From the NCBI GenBank assembly GCA_041670885.1, contig JBAXYJ010000011.1:1-24300 (forward strand): a DNA stretch of 24,300 bases, in the 5' to 3' direction. Of this stretch, positions 1 to 7,131 are shown piece after piece. The DNA is from JAJBWD01 sp041670885. GTDB lineage: Bacteria > Bacillota > Clostridia > Clostridiales > Clostridiaceae. The translations under genes were made by a program, and so were the position numbers. Position 1 is the stretch's first letter. Each line of letters starts with the position of its first letter. The notes under the pieces are model-generated. The model did no database searches and had not been told where the DNA came from. It saw only the letters and a list, made by a program, of their open reading frames with translations.

Positions 1-1
1 A

Positions 2-1990
2 AATGAAATGTCTGGTATTGATGTAAGCACAGAACCTACCAGGTATTATCCCTATGGTGATTTCGCTTCCTCAATTATAGGCTATATTTCAAAGATACAG
101 CCCTGGCAGGAAGATAAATATACAGAGCAGGGATATGATGTCAGTTCAGACTATGTTGGAACTCAGGGAATAGAAAGTGTATATGAGGACAGGTTAAAGG
201 GTTCCAAGGGAGGAAGAATTGTCAGGATTAATTCCAATGGAAGAGTTATAGAAGAGCTGGGAAGCAGGGAACCTTATCCTGGACAAAATATCTATCTTAC
301 TATAAATCAGGATGTTCAGTATGCAGCAGAAAGAGCATTAGATGATACCATGAAGGCTCTTCAGACATCCTATAATAAAGCCCATCCCTACTCAAAAAAT
401 GCAACCAGAGGAGCAGCTGTAGTTGAGGATATAAAAACAGGAGCAATAATAGCTTTAGCCTCAAGACCTGGGTACGATCCTAATTTACTGTCTACTCCCG
501 GAGCATTAACAACAGAGCTTAGAAAAAAGTATTTTGACCCGGATTATGAACAGTATGGAAAAGATTATATAAATAAAAATGGATTATCAACTACAGTTGA
601 CGCTTTATTTCCGGTTCAGAAGGATTCCAGCGGAAATGTAACTGGAAGAAAAGATTTATATGATATATATCCAAAACCGTTCTTCAATTATGCTATAGCT
701 TCACTTATTCCACCAGGATCTACATTTAAACCGGTTACTGCATTGGCAGCTTTGGAAGAGGGTATAATAACTACATCAACCACAGTTGTTGATAAGGGTG
801 TATATACTGCATATTCCGGTTTTAATGGAATGTGCTGGAAATATAAGGAATATCACAGCACTCATGGGAGTGTAAATGTAACCAGGGCACTAGAAGTATC
901 CTGTAACTACTTCTTCTTTCAGGTAGGAGACTGGCTTCAGTCAAAAGGATCTGCCGGTATGGATACACTGGCAAAATATGCTTGGAAGCTGGGACTTGGA
1001 TGTAAACCTGGTGAGAAAGCTACAACAGGAATTGAGCTTTATGATGAGGAAAGTTTTGGGCAGGTATATAATTATGAAACAGGAAAAAACATTTATTCTG
1101 TTGTGTTTACTCAGGAATTAAACAGCCTTCTTCAAAAGGGGAAAGGCAGAGATAATAGTAAATTTAAAGCAATAGATATACTTTCTAAAAGTGATGATTC
1201 AGCAGATGTAAAAACACTAAAGAATGATTTTCAGAAATTTATATCTAATGAGATGAAAATTACAAAATTAACTACAGATCAAATGAATCTGTTTTATAAT
1301 CAGGTCCAAGGCAAAGTAAAAGAAATAATAGCTGCTTCGCCTAAACTTACAAAGCTTAAATATTCTGATAATGATATTGGAAAGATAACCGATGCTATAT
1401 ATATATCCGTAAGAGATGCAAGATCAGAAATAAGCACTCCTGTTAATGTGTTAAGTGCTGCCATTGGTCAGGGAACTAACCAGTTTACTCCTCTTCAGCT
1501 GGTTTCCTACCTTTCAACTTTGTTAAACGGAGGAACCAGATATAAGGCCCATATAGTTGATAAAATAACAGATTCGACAGGAAAGGTTATTGAGCAGACA
1601 AAACCGGAGGTAATTGAAAAGAGTAATTTTAAACAGTCAACAATAGATGCAATAAAAGAAGGAATGCTTCTTGTTACATCAGGAGATGAAGGAACTGTAA
1701 ATAAAAGTGTGTTTGCAGGATTTCCTATTCAGACAGCAGGTAAAACAGGATCTGCTACATTCTCTGATAAGCAGTCGGATTATGGAAGAGATGCTTACTC
1801 TGTTTATTTAGGCTTTGCCCCATATGATAATCCACAGATAGCAGTTTCTGTTGTAATATTCGATGGAGGCAGCGGCGGTTATTCTGCGCCGGTTGCCAGA
1901 GCAATATTTGAGGCTTATTTTAAAGAGAGACTTCAAAAGGAATATCCAAATTATGTGTCTAAATTTAATTATACATTAAAAAAGAAATAG
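2..1990 (+). CDS. mrdA: Penicillin-binding protein 2 (peptidoglycan transpeptidase), 5' partial
   Basis: This class B penicillin-binding protein crosslinks peptidoglycan outside the membrane, as partner of the SEDS polymerase encoded downstream. The frame is open to the window edge, and the first residues (ending EPTRYYPYG, part of the PBP dimerisation domain) are internal, so the start codon and membrane anchor lie upstream. The ATG at position 8 is not the real start. Numbered from that ATG, the transpeptidase motifs are intact: STFK with the nucleophilic serine at 238, then SCN, then KTG in AGKTGSA. About 100 extra, lysine-rich residues lie between the SCN region and the conserved AAIGQG segment, longer than in the E. 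coli protein. Position before minC and rodA points to elongation PBP2. A SpoVD or PBP3 role is less likely. Confidence 0.92.
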   Translation, partial: NEMSGIDVSTEPTRYYPYGDFASSIIGYISKIQPWQEDKYTEQGYDVSSDYVGTQGIESVYEDRLKGSKGGRIVRINSNGRVIEELGSREPYPGQNIYLTINQDVQYAAERALDDTMKALQTSYNKAHPYSKNATRGAAVVEDIKTGAIIALASRPGYDPNLLSTPGALTTELRKKYFDPDYEQYGKDYINKNGLSTTVDALFPVQKDSSGNVTGRKDLYDIYPKPFFNYAIASLIPPGSTFKPVTALAALEEGIITTSTTVVDKGVYTAYSGFNGMCWKYKEYHSTHGSVNVTRALEVSCNYFFFQVGDWLQSKGSAGMDTLAKYAWKLGLGCKPGEKATTGIELYDEESFGQVYNYETGKNIYSVVFTQELNSLLQKGKGRDNSKFKAIDILSKSDDSADVKTLKNDFQKFISNEMKITKLTTDQMNLFYNQVQGKVKEIIAASPKLTKLKYSDNDIGKITDAIYISVRDARSEISTPVNVLSAAIGQGTNQFTPLQLVSYLSTLLNGGTRYKAHIVDKITDSTGKVIEQTKPEVIEKSNFKQSTIDAIKEGMLLVTSGDEGTVNKSVFAGFPIQTAGKTGSATFSDKQSDYGRDAYSVYLGFAPYDNPQIAVSVVIFDGGSGGYSAPVARAIFEAYFKERLQKEYPNYVSKFNYTLKKK

Positions 1991-2005
1991 CTGGGGGTGA
2001 TATTA

Positions 2006-2635
2006 GTGGAAGATGCTGTTATATTAAAAGGAAATAAAGATGGATTAAATGTGGTAATAAATAGCAATAGCTTTAATGACTTTGACCAGCTAGCCTCTGC
2101 ACTTATAGAAAAGCTTTCAAAAGGGAGTAAGTTCTACAGGGGTGCAGAGATAAAAATAATAACAGACCTGAAGCAGTTAAATGAAAGAGATAGAGATAAG
2201 CTTAAAGATATTTTATTCGATGAATTTATGATAAAAGAGTGTGTATATGAAGATATTTCATCAAACAGAGAAAAAATATTTAAAGGAATTTATGAAGGAA
2301 AGACGAAATTTTATAGGAAAACTATAAGAAGCGGACAAATTGTTGATTACCCGGGAAATATAGTAATTATTGGTGATGTAAATTCCGGGGCAGAGGTATA
2401 TGCCGGAGGAAACGTAATAGTGTTTGGGGCCTTAAAGGGAAATGTATATGCAGGCCGCGGCGGAAATAATGATGCTGTTATAGCAGCTATAACATTAAAA
2501 CCTCAGATACTAAGCATTGGAGAAATAGCTACCAGGTCTCCTGATGAGGATGATACCCCTCATTACCCTGAAATAGCACTTATAAAGGATGGAAGTATAA
2601 TAGTAGAACCTTATAAAAATATGAAAATGTATTAA
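2006..2635 (+). CDS. minC: Septum site-determining protein MinC
   Basis: MinC inhibits FtsZ polymerisation and, with MinD, keeps division septa away from the poles. The C-terminal half is the MinC beta-helix domain, with glycine-rich turns such as GDVNSGAEVYAGGNVIVFG and a MinD-facing RSPDEDD tail region. The N-terminal half is the variable FtsZ-binding domain. I chose the GTG at 2006 because GGGGGTGA lies just upstream at good spacing. The in-frame GTG at 1997 sits inside that ribosome binding site. The protein is then 209 residues, usual for Firmicutes. It begins 15 bases after the PBP2 stop and runs into minD 12 bases later, so the genes are probably one transcript. Confidence 0.93.
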   Translation: MEDAVILKGNKDGLNVVINSNSFNDFDQLASALIEKLSKGSKFYRGAEIKIITDLKQLNERDRDKLKDILFDEFMIKECVYEDISSNREKIFKGIYEGKTKFYRKTIRSGQIVDYPGNIVIIGDVNSGAEVYAGGNVIVFGALKGNVYAGRGGNNDAVIAAITLKPQILSIGEIATRSPDEDDTPHYPEIALIKDGSIIVEPYKNMKMY

Positions 2636-2647
2636 TGGAGGTTTAAA

Positions 2648-3445
2648 ATGGGAGAAGCAATTGTAATAACATCGGGAAAAGGCGGAGTTGGCAAGACAAC
2701 TACAACAGCCAATATAGGAACTGCGTTAGCAAAGCTTGGGAAAAATGTTGTTTTAGTAGATGGTGATACAGGACTTAGAAACCTGGATGTCCTTATGGGA
2801 CTTGAAAACAGAATAATCTATACTTTGGTAGATGTAATTGAAGAAAGATGTAAGCTTAAGCAAGCCCTTATAAAGGATAAAAGGCTGCCTAATTTGTTTT
2901 TGCTTCCAACAGCACAGACAAGAGATAAAAACGATATATCAAAAGAAAATATGGAAACTTTAATTAATGGGTTGAAAGATGATTTTGATTATGTAATAAT
3001 TGACTGCCCCGCAGGCATTGAGCAAGGCTTTGAGAATGCTGTTGCAGCAGCAGACAGAGCAGTTATTGTTGTTAATCCTGAACTTACCTCAATAAGAGAT
3101 GCGGATAGAGTAATTGGGAAACTGGATGCAAAAGGCCTGGATGATCATAAGCTTCTGGTAAACAGAATAAATTTCGATATGGTAAAAAAAGGAGATATGC
3201 TTGGAGTTCAGGACATATTAGACTGCTTAGCTATTAAATTAATTGGTGTAATTCCTGATGATAAAAATATAACCGTATCAACTAATAAGGGCGAGCCTAT
3301 TGCATTAAATGAGGGAGAAATTTCAGGACGGGCATATAATAATGTAGCAAAAAGAATAACAGGTGAGGATATAGAGTTTATAAATTTAGAAAAAATGAAT
3401 GGCGGAATATTAAGTTCCTTGCTAAATATATTTAAAAGGAAGTAG
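2648..3445 (+). CDS. minD: Septum site-determining ATPase MinD
   Basis: MinD is the membrane-bound ATPase that recruits MinC, and in systems with MinE is released by it. The deviant Walker A motif GKGGVGKTT is at residues 10-18 with the signature lysine at 11. A Walker B-like DYVIIDCPAG follows. The C terminus (GGILSSLLNIFKRK) is the amphipathic membrane-targeting helix of true MinD, separating it from ParA-type proteins. At 265 residues it is full length. GGAGG precedes the ATG. It lies between minC and minE, with 5 bases to minE. Confidence 0.96.
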   Translation: MGEAIVITSGKGGVGKTTTTANIGTALAKLGKNVVLVDGDTGLRNLDVLMGLENRIIYTLVDVIEERCKLKQALIKDKRLPNLFLLPTAQTRDKNDISKENMETLINGLKDDFDYVIIDCPAGIEQGFENAVAAADRAVIVVNPELTSIRDADRVIGKLDAKGLDDHKLLVNRINFDMVKKGDMLGVQDILDCLAIKLIGVIPDDKNITVSTNKGEPIALNEGEISGRAYNNVAKRITGEDIEFINLEKMNGGILSSLLNIFKRK

Positions 3446-3450
3446 AAGAT

Positions 3451-3711
3451 ATGAGCTTTAAAGATTTTTTTATAAGACCATCCTCAAAAAAGGTTGCAAA
3501 AGACAGGCTTCAGCTTATTTTAATTCAGGACAGGGCTATGTTATCTCCGGAACTTCTGGATAAAATGAAAGAGGATATAATAAAGGTTATTACTAAATAT
3601 GTAGATGTGGAAATATCCAATATAGACCTGACCATAACAAAAACTGATGATGAAGATGGCGGCTATCCTGCTTTGGTTGCAAATATTCCAATTAGGAAAA
3701 AAAGTAATTAA
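3451..3711 (+). CDS. minE: Cell division topological specificity factor MinE
   Basis: MinE stimulates MinD ATPase activity and drives Min oscillation, restricting MinCD inhibition to the poles. The 86-residue protein shows the short N-terminal membrane-binding segment (SFKDFF), the MinD-contact helix RLQLILIQDR and a C-terminal beta-rich dimerisation domain. Bacillus subtilis lacks MinE and uses DivIVA instead, so its presence fits a Clostridia-type oscillating Min system. AGAAGAT before the ATG is a modest ribosome binding site; translation is probably coupled to minD, whose stop is 5 bases upstream. Confidence 0.94.
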   Translation: MSFKDFFIRPSSKKVAKDRLQLILIQDRAMLSPELLDKMKEDIIKVITKYVDVEISNIDLTITKTDDEDGGYPALVANIPIRKKSN

Positions 3712-3767
3712 AAAAATGCTAAATTTAAATTTCTTATATATATTCATTTCAGCTGGGAGGTGCTGCT

Positions 3768-4880
3768 GTGTTAAAAAATTTAATAATAAATAGAAAGCTT
3801 CTGAAACAGCTGGATTTTGGTATGATAATTATAATACTTGCAATAGGTTTGTTTGGAGTTATGAATATTTACAGCTGTACATATAAAAAATATGGCATGT
3901 ACTACCTGGAACATCAGCTGATGTGGATAATTCTAGGACTTATTGTTATGTATGTAATTATATCAATAGACTATTCGCTGTTTGGCAGCTACTCTAAAAT
4001 AATATATGGTATAGGCATATTATCTCTGGTTTATATAGATGTATTCGGAAAAATATCAGGAGGAGCCAGATCCTGGGTAGGAATAGGAAGCACAGGTATT
4101 CAGCCTTCAGAATTTATGAAAATAGCAGCAATTATTATGGTTGCAAAAATGATAAGTGATTTTGAAGGAAAAATAAATGAGCCTAAGAATCTGATTAAAC
4201 TTATTGGAGTTGTTCTTATTCCTATGATTCTTATAGTAATCCAACCGGATATGGGAATGACCATGGTATTTTTCTTTATATTTTTAGGCGTTTTCTATGC
4301 AGCTGGCCTGGATAATAAGATAATAATTGGAGGATTCCTGGCAGTTTTAATTTTAGTTCTTATATTATGGAAATCTGGACTATTTCAGGTTTATCAGATG
4401 AAAAGAATATTTGCATTTTTAAATCCAGACCAGTATGAGCTTACTTATGCCTATCAGGCAACTCAGTCTCAAATAGGCATAGGTTCAGGAGGAATTTTAG
4501 GCAAGGGGTTCTTAAAAGGGACATATGCATCCAGTTTTATTCCTGAAATAAGCACAGATTATATATATGCTGTAGTAGGAGAGGAATGGGGACTCTTGGG
4601 AGGACTCGGATTAATTTTCTTTTATGGACTCCTCATATTTAAAATGATTATTATTGGAAAAGGTTCTAAAGATATTTTAGGTCAGGTATTAGTTTCAGGA
4701 ATGGTTGCAACATTTTTATTTTTAATCCTTGAAAATATCGGTATGGCAATAGGAATCATGCCTGTAACTGGTATTACGCTGCCACTTATGAGCTATGGCG
4801 GAAGCTCCATATTATCTAGTTTTATATCCTTGGGAATAGTTCTTAATGTAGGTATGAGAAGAAAAAAAATAAATTTTTAG
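3768..4880 (+). CDS. rodA: SEDS-family peptidoglycan polymerase (RodA/FtsW/SpoVE)
   Basis: This polytopic membrane glycosyltransferase polymerises lipid II into glycan strands with a class B PBP. It has about ten hydrophobic segments. Family landmarks are GSTGIQPSEFMK, the extracellular STDYIYAVVGEEWG loop that carries the catalytic aspartate in this family, and the late LMSYGGSS motif. The length of 370 residues is normal. The start is GTG at 3768, preceded by GGGAGGTG. Its place in the PBP2-min cluster favours elongation RodA over FtsW or SpoVE, but the three cannot be separated by sequence alone. The 56-base gap after minE shows no terminator. Confidence 0.9.
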   Translation: MLKNLIINRKLLKQLDFGMIIIILAIGLFGVMNIYSCTYKKYGMYYLEHQLMWIILGLIVMYVIISIDYSLFGSYSKIIYGIGILSLVYIDVFGKISGGARSWVGIGSTGIQPSEFMKIAAIIMVAKMISDFEGKINEPKNLIKLIGVVLIPMILIVIQPDMGMTMVFFFIFLGVFYAAGLDNKIIIGGFLAVLILVLILWKSGLFQVYQMKRIFAFLNPDQYELTYAYQATQSQIGIGSGGILGKGFLKGTYASSFIPEISTDYIYAVVGEEWGLLGGLGLIFFYGLLIFKMIIIGKGSKDILGQVLVSGMVATFLFLILENIGMAIGIMPVTGITLPLMSYGGSSILSSFISLGIVLNVGMRRKKINF

Positions 4881-4889
4881 GAGAATATT

Positions 4890-5249
4890 ATGAATATTGC
4901 TTTAATTGCCCATGACAAAAAGAAGGAAGAGATACTTGCCTTTGTAAAGAAATACAAAGAAAATTTCGAAAGGCATCAGCTTTTTGCAACAGGCACCACA
5001 GGAAAGATAATATCAGAAAGCACTGGACTTAATGTACATAGGTTTCTTTCAGGACCTCTTGGCGGAGATCAGCAGATAGGTGGGAAAGTGGCTTCCGGTG
5101 AAATAGACATGGTTTTTTTCCTTAGAGACCCGCTTACTGCTCAGCCTCATGAACCTGATGTAACGGCGCTTCTTAGAATATGTGATGTTCATAAGGTTCC
5201 TCTGGCAACAAATATGGGAACAGCTGAAATTTTCGTAAAGACTATTTAA
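4890..5249 (+). CDS. mgsA: Methylglyoxal synthase
   Basis: MgsA converts dihydroxyacetone phosphate to methylglyoxal and phosphate, a cytoplasmic bypass of lower glycolysis that relieves sugar-phosphate stress. The active-site segments are present: TGTTG for phosphate binding (34-38), GGDQQIG with the catalytic aspartate at 60, and RDPLTAQPHEPD with histidine 87 and aspartate 90. The 119-residue protein ends directly after TNMGTAEIFVKTI. The B. subtilis protein continues about 18 residues further, so only the C-terminal tail is shorter and the catalytic core is complete. AGGAGA overlaps the rodA stop and the ATG is 10 bases beyond it. Its last codons form part of a transcription terminator. 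Confidence 0.95.
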   Translation: MNIALIAHDKKKEEILAFVKKYKENFERHQLFATGTTGKIISESTGLNVHRFLSGPLGGDQQIGGKVASGEIDMVFFLRDPLTAQPHEPDVTALLRICDVHKVPLATNMGTAEIFVKTI

Positions 5250-5271
5250 ACTTGGTTTAAATAGTCTTTTT
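5237..5271 (+). terminator. Intrinsic terminator overlapping the mgsA stop codon
   Basis: A perfect 15-bp stem (5237-5251 with 5255-5269) has a 3-base loop and runs into five Ts at 5267-5271. The left arm includes the last mgsA codons and the TAA stop, so coding sequence and terminator are shared. It ends the PBP2-min-rodA-mgsA transcript and separates it from the spoIVF-like pair. Confidence 0.88.
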
Positions 5272-5275
5272 ACTG

Positions 5276-5370
5276 GAGATTGCATAATTACCGACCGCTG
5301 GTCCATCTTGGAAATAACGAATGTTCACCGTTTTTTCAAGCTGGAATATAATTGTGAATTATGCAATCTC
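5276..5370 (+). repeat. Palindromic intergenic repeat, full-length copy A
   Basis: The element of about 95 bp is bounded by a perfect 14-base inverted repeat, GAGATTGCATAATT at 5276-5289 and AATTATGCAATCTC at 5357-5370. Its right half (AATAACGAAT, then TTTTTTCAAGCTG) aligns with copies at 13937-14039 and, inverted, at 12146-12250. It begins a few bases after the mgsA terminator. No clear target-site duplication is visible, and it encodes nothing. Confidence 0.8.
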
Positions 5371-5380
5371 TTATATTGAA

Positions 5381-5427
5381 GAAAATTGCAGACTGAAAAA
5401 TTGGACAAAAGGTAATTATACAATTTC
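5381..5427 (+). repeat. Palindromic intergenic repeat, shortened copy B
   Basis: This 47-bp derivative lies 10 bases after copy A in the same orientation. It begins GAAAATTGCA and passes directly to the right half of the family (GACTGAAAAATT) and the end TAATTATACAATTTC. The left inner part is missing, as in copy E. It is recognised by alignment with the right ends of the other copies; its 5' end is the less certain boundary. Confidence 0.6.
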
Positions 5428-5499
5428 TATATTCATATACATTATAGTAGTGGGAAAAAGAAAATTTTAATTTTCGAAAGTAAATTAAATGGAGGAATT

Positions 5500-6246
5500 A
5501 TGGGAAGTTATGAACCCTATTATAAAAACTATTATAGTAAAATAAAATCTACAAAAGGCAGAAAACTGCCCTCCCTTAATATTAATAAGCTGTTTAAAAA
5601 AATTATATTTCAGCTGGCCGGGACTCTTATATTGATAATATTTATTTTAATATGCAGATCACGGTACTTTAGTTATACAGATAAAATGTATGAATATGCT
5701 AAAGAAACTGTAAATACAAACTTTGACTATAATGGACTTTACAATAATATTAAAAGCACAGATATAAAAACTCTTCCTGCAGCTATATGGAATAAAATAA
5801 ATGTTTTTAAAGATAAAGTAGAAGAAACTGATAAGGTAAAGGAATATATTAAAGGAAATTTTCAAGCACCTATAGATGGCAAAATAACCTCCGCATTTGG
5901 GAGCAGAACGGACCTAGTAGATGGTGGAGATCAGGTTCATGATGGATTAGATATATCCTGTGCTTTAAATACAGATGTGGCAGCCAGCTTCACTGGTACT
6001 GTAAAGGAAGCAGCTGAGGATTCGGATTTTGGCAAGTATATTGTTATAGATCATGGTGATGGAATTGAAACAAGATATGGTCATCTTAATTCATTTCTGG
6101 TAGATAAAGGAGTTACGGTAGAGAAGGGAGATATAATAGGGAAAAGCGGAAATACAGGCAAGGTAACAGGACCTCATCTGCATTTTTCACTGTCAATAAT
6201 GGGAACATATAAAAATCCTGAAGAATATATAAGCTTTAAGGAATAG
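5500..6246 (+). CDS. M23 metallopeptidase in SpoIVFA position
   Basis: This is a membrane-anchored M23 (LytM-type) protein. One membrane segment lies at about 37-52 and a juxtamembrane linker at 60-120. The M23 domain follows at about 122-240. The zinc and catalytic residues are all present: H147 and D151 in VHDGLDI, H195 in YGHL, and GPHLHF with H226 and H228. SpoIVFA of B. subtilis sits in the same operon slot, directly before spoIVFB, and holds that protease inactive in the outer forespore membrane. That role is inferred here from position. An active cell-wall endopeptidase is the alternative, given the intact site. GGAGGA precedes the ATG at 5500. The next gene starts 3 bases after the stop. 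Confidence 0.82.
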   Translation: MGSYEPYYKNYYSKIKSTKGRKLPSLNINKLFKKIIFQLAGTLILIIFILICRSRYFSYTDKMYEYAKETVNTNFDYNGLYNNIKSTDIKTLPAAIWNKINVFKDKVEETDKVKEYIKGNFQAPIDGKITSAFGSRTDLVDGGDQVHDGLDISCALNTDVAASFTGTVKEAAEDSDFGKYIVIDHGDGIETRYGHLNSFLVDKGVTVEKGDIIGKSGNTGKVTGPHLHFSLSIMGTYKNPEEYISFKE

Positions 6247-6249
6247 CTT

Positions 6250-7098
6250 TTGATAAAATACAGCAAATATCTTATTCCCTATGTAATCCTTATTTTTCTG
6301 CTGGGATACAGGCATATTTTAATTTTGGAGCTTATAGTCGTAATTACTCATGAGCTGATACATTATTTATTTGCCTTATATTTTGGTTTTTCAGGCTTTT
6401 ATATGGAGATGTCCCCTATTGGACTTTCTATAAATCTGAAGGATATAGATGAAGCTACAATATCTCAGGATATAATTATCTCAATTTCCGCACCATTAAT
6501 GAATTTGATTTTTTCATTTATATTTTTATACTTTTATAATATATATGGATATATCATATTGTACCAGCTGCATATGATAAATCAGGCAGTTTTTATAATC
6601 AATATTATCCCTGCTTTTCCCCTTGATGGAGGAAGAGTTCTTAGGGATATTATTTATGTTAAGAAAAATTATAAAGCCTCAGTAAGGATAACATCTGTAA
6701 TAAGCATAATACTTGGAGCTGTAATTATATTATTATATGTATTTTTACTTTTTTTAAAATTAAATAATCTAAGCCTTTTAATAATTGGAATATTTATAAT
6801 AAGTTCAGCAATAATAGAAAGGAAGAGACTGGTTTATCTTATTATGGCAGATGTGGTTAAGAAAAAATGGAGATTTTTAAAGAATAAGTACTTGGAAAAT
6901 TATAGTATTTCCATATACTATAAATCTAATCTGATCGAGGGGGCAAAGCTGATAGATAAGAAAAGATATGCAATATTTTATGTGCTGGATGAAGAATTGT
7001 GCCCAATTGGAATGATTTCAGAAGGAGAATTATTTCAGGGCCTTAAAAATAAAGGCAATATAACCTTTATCCAACTATTAAATGAGAAAAGGTTATGA
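6250..7098 (+). CDS. spoIVFB: M50 site-2-type intramembrane protease (SpoIVFB-like)
   Basis: SpoIVFB cleaves pro-sigma-K in the mother cell during sporulation. This 282-residue membrane protein shows the zinc motif HELIH (34-38) in the second hydrophobic segment. The second conserved motif, IIPAFPLDGGR with aspartate 126, follows, and a C-terminal CBS-like region spans about 200-280. These are the M50B family hallmarks. The start is TTG at 6250 with AAGGA 7 bases upstream; no in-frame ATG lies ahead of HELIH. It is 3 bases after the M23 gene, so the pair is almost certainly co-translated. Assignment to SpoIVFB rests on motif, CBS region and gene order. If correct, the organism forms spores. 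Confidence 0.85.
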   Translation: MIKYSKYLIPYVILIFLLGYRHILILELIVVITHELIHYLFALYFGFSGFYMEMSPIGLSINLKDIDEATISQDIIISISAPLMNLIFSFIFLYFYNIYGYIILYQLHMINQAVFIINIIPAFPLDGGRVLRDIIYVKKNYKASVRITSVISIILGAVIILLYVFLLFLKLNNLSLLIIGIFIISSAIIERKRLVYLIMADVVKKKWRFLKNKYLENYSISIYYKSNLIEGAKLIDKKRYAIFYVLDEELCPIGMISEGELFQGLKNKGNITFIQLLNEKRL

Positions 7099-7131
7099 TA
7101 GAATAATAAAAGAACTAAAGGAGGTAAATTT

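Noticed and set aside
1997..2005. minC start at the GTG at 1997
   Set aside because: That codon lies inside the GGGGGTGA ribosome binding site that fits the GTG at 2006.
5049..5306. Open frame on the - strand across mgsA
   Set aside because: It is antisense to mgsA and crosses a terminator and a repeat; no binding site or family resemblance.
5401..5448. Sigma-A promoter before the M23 gene (TTGGAC with TATAGT)
   Set aside because: The spacing between the two boxes is far from 17 bases and no better pair was found.
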